The position numbers and the translations under genes are program-made. Shown piece by piece: positions 19,689 to 28,747 of a stretch of 64,000 nucleotides of DNA. The notes under the pieces were generated by a model. The model made no database searches. It was given only the letters and a program-made list of their open reading frames with translations, and had not been told where the DNA came from. Numbering within the stretch: the stretch's first letter is position 1; the number at the start of each line of letters is the position of its first letter. The stretch covers positions 3,968,001 to 4,032,000 of the forward strand of contig NZ_CP104900.1 of assembly GCF_025449215.1 (NCBI RefSeq), written 5' to 3'. This stretch comes from Shewanella seohaensis (GTDB lineage Bacteria; Pseudomonadota; Gammaproteobacteria; Enterobacterales; Shewanellaceae).

Positions 19689-20945
19689 ATGCCGTCTATC
19701 GTAGTTGTTGGTGCAAATTGGGGTGATGAAGGCAAAGGCCGAATCGTAGATTATTTAGCCGCAGATGCTGCAGCGAGTGTCCGCTTCCAAGGCGGTAACA
19801 ACGCAGGCCATACGGTCGTTAACGACTTTGGCACCTTTAAATTACACCAATTACCTAGCGGTATTTTCAATCCAAACTGCGTTGCAGTACTTGGCCCTGG
19901 CATGGTGATCAGCCCTGAAAAACTCAGTGTTGAAATCGCTGAAGTCGAAGCGGCAGGCATTGAAGTTAAACTGTGCATTTCTGACCGTGCGACCCTGTGC
20001 TTACCTATCCATGCACTGGAAGATACCTTAGAAGAACAACGTTTAGGCGATCTGGCCTATGGTTCAACCCGTCAAGGGATTGCCCCAGCCTATGGCGACC
20101 GCGTGATGAAGAAAGGTATTCTGGTTGGCTGGTTAAACCAACCCGAAGTGCTGCAAGAACGCATTCAATTTATGCTCGACTGGAAACTGCCCCAGTTAAA
20201 AGCACTGTACCCAAGCTGTGACTTTAGCCAAACGGCTGCCGAAATGACCCAATGGTTGTTGGATGTGACCGCCCCATGGCGTCCATTTATTTGCAACGTG
20301 ACAGAGCCATTAAAAGCCTTACAAAAACAAGATGCTAACTTGTTATTTGAAGCGCAATTAGGCGCGGGTCGTGACTTGATTTACGGTGAGTATCCTTACA
20401 CAACCTCTTCTAACGTGACGGCGGCTTTCGCAGGTCTGGGTAGTGGTTTACCAGCTCTGCGCCCAGAGCGTGTGATTGCGGTAGCGAAAGCCTTCAGCTC
20501 ATCTGTCGGTACTGGCACCTTAGTGACTGCGATGGAAGAGCAGGATGATTTCCGTAAAAACGCCAACGAGTTTGGTGCTACTACGGGTCGTCCACGTGAT
20601 ATGGGTTACTTCGATGCGGTTGCAACTCGTAACGGTGTTGAACTGCAAGCAGCGACTGAAATCGCCCTGACCAAGATTGACTGCCTGACTGGCATGAAAG
20701 ATCTTAAGATTTGTGTTGCCTACGAAGGTGAGCACACTGAAAACCCCATTTGGCCTCAAACTGCGGCATTAAGCCCAGTGTATGAACAAATGGAAAGCTG
20801 GAGCGAAGACATCACTGGCTGTCGCACCTTCGAAAGCCTGCCAAAGGCGGCGCAACATTATGTTGAGCGCATCGAAGCCTTAATGGGCGTGCGTGTGAGC
20901 ATGGTGTCTGTGGGACCTGAACGCGACCAGATGATCATTCGCTAA
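19689..20945 (+). CDS. purA: Adenylosuccinate synthetase-family protein, divergent paralogue
   Basis: A 418-residue member of the PurA family (IMP + Asp + GTP to adenylosuccinate). It keeps the P-loop-like GANWGDEGKGRIVDYLA, NNAGHT with the catalytic His, TSSN, and the Asp loop NEFGATTGRPR. It differs from E. coli PurA, compared from memory, in several active-site loops: TTGRGIGPAYEDKV reads STRQGIAPAYGDRV, and EGAQG reads EAQLG, so the position of E. coli Gln224 is Leu. The protein is also slightly short (E. coli about 432). It may be a second, specialised PurA beside a housekeeping copy elsewhere; that copy is not visible here. A LysR gene is divergent and a strong terminator follows. Confidence 0.85.
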   Translation: MPSIVVVGANWGDEGKGRIVDYLAADAAASVRFQGGNNAGHTVVNDFGTFKLHQLPSGIFNPNCVAVLGPGMVISPEKLSVEIAEVEAAGIEVKLCISDRATLCLPIHALEDTLEEQRLGDLAYGSTRQGIAPAYGDRVMKKGILVGWLNQPEVLQERIQFMLDWKLPQLKALYPSCDFSQTAAEMTQWLLDVTAPWRPFICNVTEPLKALQKQDANLLFEAQLGAGRDLIYGEYPYTTSSNVTAAFAGLGSGLPALRPERVIAVAKAFSSSVGTGTLVTAMEEQDDFRKNANEFGATTGRPRDMGYFDAVATRNGVELQAATEIALTKIDCLTGMKDLKICVAYEGEHTENPIWPQTAALSPVYEQMESWSEDITGCRTFESLPKAAQHYVERIEALMGVRVSMVSVGPERDQMIIR

Positions 20946-20976
20946 GCGCTAGGCTTTAGCCACCGATTACCCTACA

Positions 20977-21013
20977 AAAAAGCCATATTCGTTTCGGCGA
21001 ATATGGCTTTTTA
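20977..21013 (+). terminator. Rho-independent terminator after the purA paralogue
   Basis: AAAGCCATATTCG and CGAATATGGCTTT form a 13-bp stem with a short loop followed by T residues. Confidence 0.85.
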
Positions 21014-21132
21014 CTTTGTGTCGTCTAGATATTCTCAATCCTAACCACCGAATTTACCCGCACCTTGGGTTTTGTTTAGCCCGATAAACCGCTAGACTGC
21101 GCTCACTCAACACACTTCATATCGACAATGCC

Positions 21133-21546
21133 ATGCCGCAATTTAGCCCAAGCTATTCTTTCCCTGTGCAAATTTACTATGAAGATACCGATTTTTCTGG
21201 CGTGGTGTATCACCCGAACTTTTTGAAATACTTCGAGCGCGCCCGTGAGCATGTGATTGGCGCCGAGCGCTTACGCGACCTCTGGCAACAGCAGCAATTG
21301 GGTTTTGCGGTGTATCGCAGCGACATGTTGTGCCACGAAGGGGTGGAGTTTGCCGATATCATCGATATCCGCACTAAGTTCTACTTTGAGAGTAAATATC
21401 GTACCGTCTGGCATCAGGAAATTTGGCGCCCAAATGGTAAAAAACCCGCGGTCACCGCCACCATTGAAATGGTGTGCATGAATCAGGCGCGCCAACTTGC
21501 GCCCATGCCCGCCGACTTAATCGCCCAATTAAGCCTAGGGATGTGA
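21133..21546 (+). CDS. ybgC: YbgC-type acyl-CoA thioesterase (hotdog fold)
   Basis: A 137-residue 4-hydroxybenzoyl-CoA thioesterase-family protein. The signature YYEDTDFSGVVYHPNFLKYFERARE holds the catalytic Asp, and FAVYRSDMLCHEGVEFADIIDIRTKF continues the hotdog fold. YbgC proteins hydrolyse short-chain or acyl-ACP-linked thioesters and usually sit with tol-pal genes, but this copy stands alone. An extra ATG at 21128 is out of frame. The stop codon lies inside the first unit of a 20-bp tandem repeat that continues downstream. Confidence 0.88.
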   Translation: MPQFSPSYSFPVQIYYEDTDFSGVVYHPNFLKYFERAREHVIGAERLRDLWQQQQLGFAVYRSDMLCHEGVEFADIIDIRTKFYFESKYRTVWHQEIWRPNGKKPAVTATIEMVCMNQARQLAPMPADLIAQLSLGM

Positions 21547-21629
21547 AGCTAAGCCAAGGGATGTAAAGCCAAGCCTAAGGATGTAAAGCCAAGCCTAAGG
21601 ATGTAAAGCCAAGTCTAAGAATGTGAACC
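21531..21629. repeat. 20-bp tandem repeat spanning the ybgC stop codon
   Basis: About four and a half units of gatgtaaagccaagcctaag run from 21540, with a partial unit (aagcctaggg) already inside the last codons of ybgC. The middle copies are identical or differ at one base. The array ends at the stop codon of the convergent GGDEF/EAL gene, so it fills the whole gap. Confidence 0.9.
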
Positions 21630-23139
21630 ATTAACGCAGAGCATTTCGGGTCTGGGTCTTAGCTGGTTCCAGTTCATTTCAAGCTCTGCGGCCCGCATCG
21701 GCTTGGCATAAAAAATCCCTTGAATACGGTCGACGCCCATCTTCACTAACATTTCGTGGATATTTACAGTCTCAACACCTTCGACCGTCACCTCATAGCC
21801 GAGCTTTTTCGCAATATTAATGCTGGCCTCAAGGATATATTCTGAAGGCTGATTCGGCTCTAGATCCCGAAGAAAGGCTTTATCGATTTTGACTTCATTG
21901 GCGGGTAAATGCTTTAAATACGCCAGCGATGAATGGCCCGTACCAAAGTCATCGATTGCCAATTTCACCCCAAGACGACGGATCTGTTCTAAGGTATCCA
22001 CGGCCTTGTTTAAATCGGCCATCAGAGTGCTCTCGGTGATCTCAATCATCAAGCATTCTGGCGGTAATTTATAATGCTCGAGGCGAGCCGCGATATCATG
22101 GGGCAAGGTTTCACTGTCGAGATCTCGAGTCGAGAGATTAAGCGCCACGCACACAGACACGCCCGCCGCACGCCACTTTACCTGCTGCTGTAACACTTGC
22201 TCCAGCGCCCAATGGCTCACTAAATCGATCATCCCGGCGCACTCTGCCAGTGGGATAAATTCTCCGGGGAAATAAACCCGAGCTCCTCATGCTCCCAACG
22301 GATCAAGGCTTCGACTTGGGTGCAGGCGCCCGTATGAATATCCTGCTTAGGCTGATACACCATATACAGATGATTTCGCTGCAAACCACTGGGAAGGCTG
22401 TCGATAATCTTAAGCTCCCTCAATTGGCGGATATCGTCATTCTCGCTATAACAGGCGATGGCGCTACGGGTCGCGCGGGCTTTTTAAGGGCAAGATCCAG
22501 CCTTCTGAGCATATGGCTGACATCGGCATGGTGCTTAGCAAGTTGCAGACAACCAATCTGCATCCGCACACTGACGGGGGTATCTTTAATTTTAAAGGGC
22601 ACCTGTAGTCGACCGCGTAAATGCAGCAGTTGCTCCTCGGACAGACTTTGCTCGTAATAGAGGAAAAACTCATCGCCGTTTAGGCGCGCAATCAACTTAG
22701 GTTTAAGGCTTAGACTGGTTAAGCGCTCGGCAAACTGTTTAAGCAGAATATCGCCAAACACAAAACCAAAGAGATCATTTACATAGCGAAAGCGATAAAT
22801 ATCGATAAGCACTAAAGTGCCTTGGGTGATGGGCATCAATGCGGTCAGTGAACGTTTAAGCCCGACACGGTTATTCAATCCTGTGAGTTTATCCTTACCC
22901 ATGCCCGCAGGCAGCGCCGTGAGCATCTCGTTTAAGGAATGGTAAAGCGGTGCAAACTCCTGCGGCACCACAGGCACATTCAAAGGACGGCGTTCAATCT
23001 TTTGCTGATCGAGCTGCGGGCATAATTGCGCCAAAAATCGCTGCTGTAACCGCAGCGCTTGGTATCTAGCGAGTAATATATAAAGCACGGCTATCAAGAT
23101 GATACCCAGTGCTAAACCGATAAATCCCAGAATAACCAT
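21615..23139 (-). pseudogene. Membrane GGDEF/EAL protein, two frameshifts
   Basis: Three consecutive frames make one protein of about 507 residues: a single N-terminal helix (VILGFIGLALGIILIAVLYILLA), a GGDEF domain with a degenerate motif (RLNGDEFFLYY), and an EAL domain with intact residues (EALIRWEHE, MIEITES, IDDFGTGHSSL, KIDKAFL, VEGVE). The first break is at five T at 22481-22485; one more restores LKKARATRSAIACYSEND. The second is at 22264-22269 (CCGGGG); one more base restores ISPGEFIPLAECAGMIDL. Two independent homopolymer losses in one gene fit sequencing error better than decay. Its expected role is a c-di-GMP phosphodiesterase, and it has no separate sensor domain. Confidence 0.85.
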
Positions 23140-23224
23140 AATTTGGCCTCAATCTTACCACGTAAGCTTAACCACCATTCTCCCCTGACTCAGGGCAAGA
23201 ATGGCTTCCCTATAGGCCCTACGA

Positions 23225-24064
23225 CTACTGGTAACTCTCTCTGATTGAATGGAATTTATCCATAAATTCGTCACTAGCTAAATCATTCGCCGAGACGGGT
23301 AAACCACGACTAACAAAGACTTCCATCCGTTGCTCGAAATCGGCTCCGGCACGTAACTCACCGGTGTAAAATGCTGCGGCACGGATAAAATCTAAGTAGG
23401 TCACATGGTCAGGCAGATAAGGTAAATCCGCCCAGCGCTCAACCACTTCCATCACCTCTGGCGCAAAATCCCAACTCTTTAATACTGCGCGTCCTAATGG
23501 GCCTTGCATTTTACGTACTAAAGAGCGCAATTGATCAATACTGGTGAATAACTCTGGATGGGCTTCGGCTTCGGTCAAAACCGGTAATGCACCGATATTA
23601 TGGACTAAACCCGCCAGTGTTAAGGTATCTAAATTGAGCTGACCAGGGTGACGTCTATTATACATTTGCAACATGGCGCAGGCGGCCGCTGTTACTTCAA
23701 TCGAGGTGCGCCACACTTCATCCATCACTTCCCAAACCATTTCATTGGTGGAAATAAATAGCTGCTCCATCGCCACTGAGGTCGCAATACTCTTGATTTG
23801 AATGAGGCCAATTCGAGACACTGCGCTACTAATGCTCTCGGCGGGAATGCCGCGGCTATATAAGGCACTGTTGGCCACTTTAATGATACGCGCCGAAATC
23901 GCCGCGTCTTGACCTATCACCTCACCCACTTGCTTTAGGCTCGCATCGGAGCGACTCACCACTTCTTGTACCCGCATGGCCACTTCGGGCAGGGTTGGCA
24001 ACACTAAAGCATCATCTTTTAATTTTTTGAGTAATCCGACTAACAGTAGATGTTCAGTAGACAT
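23225..24064 (-). CDS. HDOD-domain signalling protein
   Basis: About 279 residues. An open frame extends to 24148, but the ATG at 24064 has GGGAG five bases upstream and begins MSTEHLLLVGLLKKLKDDALVLPTLPEVAMRVQEVV, the usual HDOD N-terminus. The domain continues with VIGQDAAISARIIKVANSALYS and LAGLVHNIGALPVL, where HD is replaced by HN as is common in HDOD proteins. These non-catalytic HD relatives act in c-di-GMP, stress or motility signalling; the partner here is unknown. The gene follows the GGDEF/EAL gene by proximity only (86 bp, same strand), so co-transcription is possible. Confidence 0.88.
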   Translation of the reverse strand: MSTEHLLLVGLLKKLKDDALVLPTLPEVAMRVQEVVSRSDASLKQVGEVIGQDAAISARIIKVANSALYSRGIPAESISSAVSRIGLIQIKSIATSVAMEQLFISTNEMVWEVMDEVWRTSIEVTAAACAMLQMYNRRHPGQLNLDTLTLAGLVHNIGALPVLTEAEAHPELFTSIDQLRSLVRKMQGPLGRAVLKSWDFAPEVMEVVERWADLPYLPDHVTYLDFIRAAAFYTGELRAGADFEQRMEVFVSRGLPVSANDLASDEFMDKFHSIRESYQ

Positions 24065-24436
24065 CTTCGCTCCCATCAATCTGCAAACATAAATCTTCAA
24101 TAGTTGGAGTATATCAGTTGCCCACCGATTGATGGGCAGAAAAAGCAACAGACGTTAATTATTTGTATGACGCTGTTATCAATTTCACCCAGAACGGCAT
24201 ACGAAACTTCTTGGCTATCCCTTGATTCGCTTAAGCGAAATCGCGCTAAGCAGACGAGACATCGTCAATCCACAGACAAGCGTCATCGCCCGCCATCACC
24301 TAGCTTAGGGGTATATTCGTAAAATGCGAACTATACCTAATCTTAGACGAGGTGATTTGCATAACCCTACTTTGATTGTGTAAAATGCCGCCCCCGCGCA
24401 CTGCGCCTCCATCTACCAACCAATTCGAGAGTCATT
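24065..24436. promoter_or_regulatory. Gap between HDOD gene and trhP, with a candidate trhP promoter
   Basis: The 372-bp gap has no supported gene; the frame at 24104-24322 lacks a ribosome site and family features. A sigma70-like pair lies near trhP: TTGCAT at 24357-24362 and TAAAAT at 24381-24386 with an 18-bp spacer. Confidence 0.4.
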
Positions 24437-25801
24437 ATGTTTAAACCTGAGTTGTTATCTCCCGCTGGGACGCTGAAAAACATGCGTTACGCTTTTGCCT
24501 ATGGTGCAGATGCCGTGTATGCCGGTCAGCCGAGATACAGCCTGAGGGTTCGTAATAACGACTTTAAAATGGAAAACCTCGCAACGGGTATCGAAGAAGC
24601 CCATGCGCTGGGTAAAAAGCTTTATGTGGTGAGTAACATTGCTCCCCACAACGCCAAGCTCAAAACCTATATCAAAGATATGGAACCGGTAGTGGCGATG
24701 AAGCCCGATGCGCTGATCATGTCAGATCCTGGCCTTATCATGATGGTGCGTGAGGCTTTCCCTGAGCAGGTGGTGCATTTATCGGTGCAAGCCAACGCCA
24801 TTAACTGGGCGTCGGTCAAGTTCTGGCAGACCCAAGGCATTAAACGGGTGATTTTATCCCGTGAATTGTCCTTAGATGAAATTGAAGAAATCCGTCAACG
24901 CTGCCCCGATATCGAGCTAGAAGTGTTTGTCCACGGCGCCCTGTGTATGGCTTACTCGGGCCGTTGTTTGCTGTCGGGTTATATCAATAAGCGCGATCCA
25001 AACCAAGGCACTTGCACAAACGCCTGCCGCTGGAAATACGACGTGCACGAAGCGCAGCAAACTGACTCTGGCGATATCATTGCCACCCCCAATGCGGTGC
25101 AAATCGAGACGCCAACCTTAGGCGCGGGTCCTGCGACCGACCAAATCTTCCTGCTGCAAGAAGCCAATCGCCCCGGCGAATACATGCCAGCGTTTGAAGA
25201 TGAGCATGGCACTTATATCATGAACTCTAAAGACTTGCGCGCAATCCAACACGTTGAGCGTTTGGCGAAAATGGGCATCGACTCGCTGAAGATCGAAGGC
25301 CGTACTAAGTCGTTCTACTATGTGGCCCGTACCGCCCAGCTATACCGTCAGGCCATCGACGATGCCGCCTCAGGCAAGAGCTTCGATCGCAGCTTGATGA
25401 ACCAACTCGAAGGCTTAGCACACCGCGGCTATACCGAAGGTTTCTTACGTCGCCACGTACATGATGAATATCAAAACTACGACTATGGTTACTCGGTCAG
25501 CGATACCCAACAATTTGTGGGTGAATTAACCGGTAAACGCAATCTGGCTGGCCTTGCCGAAATCGAAGTGAAGAACAAATTCTCTGTCGGTGATAGTGTT
25601 GAACTAATGACGCCACAGGGCAATATCAGCCTCACCATCGAGCAACTCGAAAACCGCAAAGCCGAATCGGTTGAAGCGGGATTAGGTTCGGGCCATACCG
25701 TTTACTTGCCCGTGCCGAAAGAGGTTGATCTGAACCACGGCATTTTACTGCGTAACCTGCCCCAAGGTCAGGATACCCGCAACCCACACGAAGCAGGCTA
25801 A
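24437..25801 (+). CDS. trhP: tRNA hydroxylation protein TrhP (YegQ, U32 family)
   Basis: A 454-residue U32 'peptidase'-type protein matching E. coli YegQ/TrhP in length (about 453). The N-terminal half is a TIM-barrel-like domain (ELLSPAGTLKNMRYAFAYGADAVYAG). The Cys cluster typical of the family follows (GALCMAYSGRCLLSGYINKRDPNQGTCTNACRW). TrhP makes 5-hydroxyuridine at tRNA position 34 without O2, in a prephenate-dependent way. The C-terminal domain (SVGDSVELMTPQGNISLTIEQLENRKAES) is a beta-barrel extension. A YfhL-type ferredoxin gene starts 3 bp after the stop, so the two are translationally linked and probably work together. Confidence 0.93.
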   Translation: MFKPELLSPAGTLKNMRYAFAYGADAVYAGQPRYSLRVRNNDFKMENLATGIEEAHALGKKLYVVSNIAPHNAKLKTYIKDMEPVVAMKPDALIMSDPGLIMMVREAFPEQVVHLSVQANAINWASVKFWQTQGIKRVILSRELSLDEIEEIRQRCPDIELEVFVHGALCMAYSGRCLLSGYINKRDPNQGTCTNACRWKYDVHEAQQTDSGDIIATPNAVQIETPTLGAGPATDQIFLLQEANRPGEYMPAFEDEHGTYIMNSKDLRAIQHVERLAKMGIDSLKIEGRTKSFYYVARTAQLYRQAIDDAASGKSFDRSLMNQLEGLAHRGYTEGFLRRHVHDEYQNYDYGYSVSDTQQFVGELTGKRNLAGLAEIEVKNKFSVGDSVELMTPQGNISLTIEQLENRKAESVEAGLGSGHTVYLPVPKEVDLNHGILLRNLPQGQDTRNPHEAG

Positions 25802-25804
25802 GGC

Positions 25805-26056
25805 ATGGCATTACTGATCGACGACAGCTGCATCAATTGCGACATGTGTGAACCTGAATGTCCGAATCAGGCCATCACCATGGGGGAAGAAATCTACGAA
25901 ATCGACCCAGACCGCTGCACCGAATGCGTAGGCCATTACGATAAGCCTACCTGCGTCTCCGTCTGTCCGATTGATTGTATTGACCCCGACCCTAACCGCG
26001 TCGAGTCTCATGACGAGCTGTTGGTCAAATTCGCCATACTCACGCAAAAAATTTAA
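25805..26056 (+). CDS. yfhL: YfhL-family [4Fe-4S] ferredoxin
   Basis: An 83-residue ferredoxin with two clusters of Cys: CINCDMCEPECPNQA near residue 9 and CTECVGHYDKPTCVSVCPIDC near residue 38. The longer CX2CX8CX3C spacing of the second motif is the mark of the YfhL/Alvin type with low-potential clusters. The start lies three bases after the trhP stop, so it is the likely electron donor or cluster partner for TrhP. E. coli has both genes but not adjacent. Confidence 0.92.
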   Translation: MALLIDDSCINCDMCEPECPNQAITMGEEIYEIDPDRCTECVGHYDKPTCVSVCPIDCIDPDPNRVESHDELLVKFAILTQKI

Positions 26057-26077
26057 GTGAATATCGGCCATCCAAGC

Positions 26078-26109
26078 TAAAAAAAGCCCCGCAATGTCAG
26101 CGGGGCTTT
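26078..26109. terminator. Bidirectional terminator between yfhL and ubiT
   Basis: AAAAGCCCCGC and GCGGGGCTTTT pair with a 7-nt loop, with A and T tracts on both sides. It serves the two convergent genes. Confidence 0.85.
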
Positions 26110-26140
26110 TGTTTATCACTTGATTACAGCCAAGTTCGCA

Positions 26141-26677
26141 TCAGCTTAAGCTTGGGGATTTAGCCAAAATCACCGTCGGTTTTGCCTCAAGCTGCAATCG
26201 CACAATGGCATCGGCCAGCTTTTCAACGCTTAAGCGAATGGGTGTTGGCAGGCTGGCAAACTCGATACTCAGCAGTAGGTTTTTCACCTCAAGCCCTAAC
26301 TCGGTATCGCCTTCGATGCTCAGTTTGCGTTGGAAAAACAGCGTATCAGGGTCTTCTTTTGCCGCTGCGACCAATAACAGCTCGGCGGAATTGGCACTAA
26401 AGCTGACCTGGGCATCGGTCAGCTCACGCACCTGCCAGCGGCCATCGAAACTCACTTCAAAATACAGATTTAAATCTTCAACCCGAATCGCAACCCATTT
26501 ATCCGCCAAGAAATCTAACTCGCCATCTTCGGCCTGCGGCGCCAGCAGCTGCGTTAAGAGTTGGCTAAGTACCTTGGCCTTAAGGCTAAAGGGCACTTTG
26601 GAGAGTGGCAAACGGATCAGTTTTGGGGTGAGTTCGAGCAGTTGTTTTGCAAGATTAGCTGAAAAAACAGCGGACAT
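26141..26677 (-). CDS. ubiT: SCP2-domain ubiquinone biosynthesis protein UbiT
   Basis: A 178-residue protein with one sterol-carrier-protein-2 domain (WVAIRVEDLNLYFEVSFDGRWQVRELTDAQVSFSANSAELLLVAAAKEDPDTLFFQRKLSIEGDTELGLEVKNLLLSIE). The RKLSIEGDTELGLEVKNLL motif is typical of UbiJ/UbiT. The divergent neighbours are ubiU and ubiV, which identifies it as UbiT, the lipid-binding accessory protein of O2-independent ubiquinone synthesis. The ATG at 26677 is 138 bp from the ubiU start, so the pair shares a divergent control region. Confidence 0.9.
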   Translation of the reverse strand: MSAVFSANLAKQLLELTPKLIRLPLSKVPFSLKAKVLSQLLTQLLAPQAEDGELDFLADKWVAIRVEDLNLYFEVSFDGRWQVRELTDAQVSFSANSAELLLVAAAKEDPDTLFFQRKLSIEGDTELGLEVKNLLLSIEFASLPTPIRLSVEKLADAIVRLQLEAKPTVILAKSPSLS

Positions 26678-26815
26678 AAGCGGTTACCTAAGGCTAAAAA
26701 ACACTATATCTCCCAGTTTACCGAGATTTTATGATCTTAAACCTGTTTTAAATCAATTCACCGCCATTCAATCTTCCCTACACTCTGCCCCTGTTATTTT
26801 ATCGGGAGCACCATT

Positions 26816-27817
26816 ATGGAGTTGTTGTGTCCAGCAGGAAACCTGGCCTCGCTAAAGTCGGCGCTGCAGGCCGGAGCCGATGCTGTCTACCTTGGGTTAA
26901 AGGATGATACCAATGCACGTTCATTCGCGGGCTTAAACTTCACCCCCGCAAAATTACAGGAAGCCGCCGATTTGACCCATCAGCGGGGCAAGAAGATCTT
27001 CCTCACTTTAAATACCTTTCCTAAGCCGAATGAGGAACACCGCTGGTATCAAGCCATCGACTTGGCGGCCAGCATTGGCGTCGATGCCTTAATCATTGCC
27101 GATCTGTCGTTGCTCGACTATGCCCACAGGCAATATCCGCATATTCCGCTGCATTTATCGGTACAGGCCAGCGCCACCAACTTGGGCGCACTGAGCTTTT
27201 ATAAAGAGGCTTTTAATATCGCGCGGGTGGTATTACCCAGAGTGCTGTCGATGAAACAAGTGCGCGACCTCGCCAAGGTCAGCCCAGTCGATTTAGAGGT
27301 TTTTGCCTTTGGCAGTCTGTGCATTATGGCCGAAGGCCGCTGCCACTTATCCTCCTATGTCACCGGTCAATCGCCAAACACTGGTGGCTCTTGTTCGCCA
27401 GCGAAACACGTGCGCTGGCAGGAACAGGGCCAAGACAGATTGACTCGCCTCAACGAGGTCTTAATTGATAAGTCAGGGCTCGATGAGCAAATGGGTTACC
27501 CTGTGGTCTGTAAAGGCCGCTATCTCACCCAAGACGATGATAAACCGCAATATCTGCTCGAGTCTCCCACCAGTTTAAATACCCTTAGCTTGCTGCCTGA
27601 GCTTGCCAAGGCGGGCATAGTGTCACTCAAGATTGAGGGGCGTCAGCGCAGCCCTGCCTATGTAGAACAGGTGACCAAGGTTTGGCGTCAAGCGATTGAT
27701 ACTTATTTTAATAATCCAGATAAATTCCAGACTCAGGCCCATTGGGAACAAGCCCTCGCGAAAGTCTCCGAAGGCCAAATTACCACCTTAGGCGCCTACG
27801 AGCGTGACTGGCAATAG
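26816..27817 (+). CDS. ubiU: O2-independent ubiquinone biosynthesis protein UbiU
   Basis: A 333-residue U32 protein. The N-terminus MELLCPAGNLASLKSALQAGADAVYLGLKDDTNARSF and the Cys cluster (LCIMAEGRCHLSSYVTGQSPNTGGSCSPAKHVRW) match UbiU, which forms a [4Fe-4S] heterodimer with UbiV and hydroxylates the ubiquinone ring under anoxic conditions. SD-like GGGAGCACC lies just before the ATG at 26816. ubiV begins 31 bp after the stop. The pathway suits an organism that respires TMAO and other acceptors without O2. Confidence 0.94.
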   Translation: MELLCPAGNLASLKSALQAGADAVYLGLKDDTNARSFAGLNFTPAKLQEAADLTHQRGKKIFLTLNTFPKPNEEHRWYQAIDLAASIGVDALIIADLSLLDYAHRQYPHIPLHLSVQASATNLGALSFYKEAFNIARVVLPRVLSMKQVRDLAKVSPVDLEVFAFGSLCIMAEGRCHLSSYVTGQSPNTGGSCSPAKHVRWQEQGQDRLTRLNEVLIDKSGLDEQMGYPVVCKGRYLTQDDDKPQYLLESPTSLNTLSLLPELAKAGIVSLKIEGRQRSPAYVEQVTKVWRQAIDTYFNNPDKFQTQAHWEQALAKVSEGQITTLGAYERDWQ

Positions 27818-27848
27818 CCCTAGCGATAACCACAAAGAAGAAACGATT

Positions 27849-28718
27849 ATGAAAATTTCCCTCGGCCCACTGCTCTATTGCTGGGAAAAACAACAGGTCA
27901 TCGACTTTTACCAGCAAGTGGCCAACAGTCAGCTCCCGTTAGTCTATTTGGGTGAAGCCGTTTGTAGCCGTCGACGCGAACTCAAGTTTGGCGACTATCT
28001 CGAACTGGCCAAAATGCTTAAATCTGCGGGTAAAGAGGTGGTGCTGTCGACGCTCGCCCTTATCGAAGCGCCCTCTGAATACACAGAGCTTAAACGTCAG
28101 GTCGACAATGGCGAATTTAGCATCGAGGCCAACGACATGGCGGCCGTGTATCTTGCTAAGGAGCACAAGTTGCCCTTTGTCTGCGGCGCTAGTATCAACA
28201 ACTACAACCGCGCCAGTTTAGATATTTTGCAGCGCTTTGGTATGCAGCGCTTTGTAATGCCGGTAGAACTGTCGAAGACTTGGCTTAGCCAAGTGGTCGC
28301 GCACAAGCCCGCATTCGAAGTCGAAGTGCTCGGCCATGGCTATTTGCCACTCGCCCACTCGGCGCGCTGCTTTACGGCAAGGCATCAACACTTGTCGAAG
28401 GACAGCTGTGAAACCGTTTGCCGCCAATATAGCAAGGGCTTACTGGCACAGACGCAAGAGGCGCAGCCCTTGCTCAGGTTAAACGGCATCCAAACCCAGT
28501 CGGCCAACTGTGTCGATTTGCGCAGCGAAATCAATGAAATGATAAAGATGGGCGTCGATGTGTTTCGGGTTTCGCCCAGCAGCTTAGCCTGTATCACTAA
28601 GGCCGATGCGCTGGTCGAGGCGTTAAAGACTGGGGCAACGGACGCTAAGTACCCTCTTAGCGATGAGCACTGTAACGGTTATTGGTTTGGCGAGGCGGGA
28701 CTGAAATCCTTAAGCTGA
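27849..28718 (+). CDS. ubiV: O2-independent ubiquinone biosynthesis protein UbiV
   Basis: A 289-residue U32 protein partnering UbiU. A frame reaches to 27804, inside ubiU, but the ATG at 27849 has AGAAG upstream and begins MKISLGPLLYCWEKQQVIDFYQQVA, which is the family N-terminus. The [4Fe-4S] Cys are in HSARCFTARHQHLSKDSCETVC and an earlier GEAVCSRRRELKFGDYLELA. It is the last gene of the ubiUV pair and has no obvious strong terminator immediately after it. Confidence 0.94.
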   Translation: MKISLGPLLYCWEKQQVIDFYQQVANSQLPLVYLGEAVCSRRRELKFGDYLELAKMLKSAGKEVVLSTLALIEAPSEYTELKRQVDNGEFSIEANDMAAVYLAKEHKLPFVCGASINNYNRASLDILQRFGMQRFVMPVELSKTWLSQVVAHKPAFEVEVLGHGYLPLAHSARCFTARHQHLSKDSCETVCRQYSKGLLAQTQEAQPLLRLNGIQTQSANCVDLRSEINEMIKMGVDVFRVSPSSLACITKADALVEALKTGATDAKYPLSDEHCNGYWFGEAGLKSLS

Positions 28719-28747
28719 TAGCTTTATGGGTTAACCATTAAAATCAC

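Noticed and set aside
19689..20945. PurZ (aminoadenylosuccinate synthetase) identity for the PurA paralogue
   Set aside because: It keeps the catalytic Asp/His and both Arg of the bacterial Asp-binding loop and there are no phage or Z-genome genes nearby, so only a divergent PurA is claimed.
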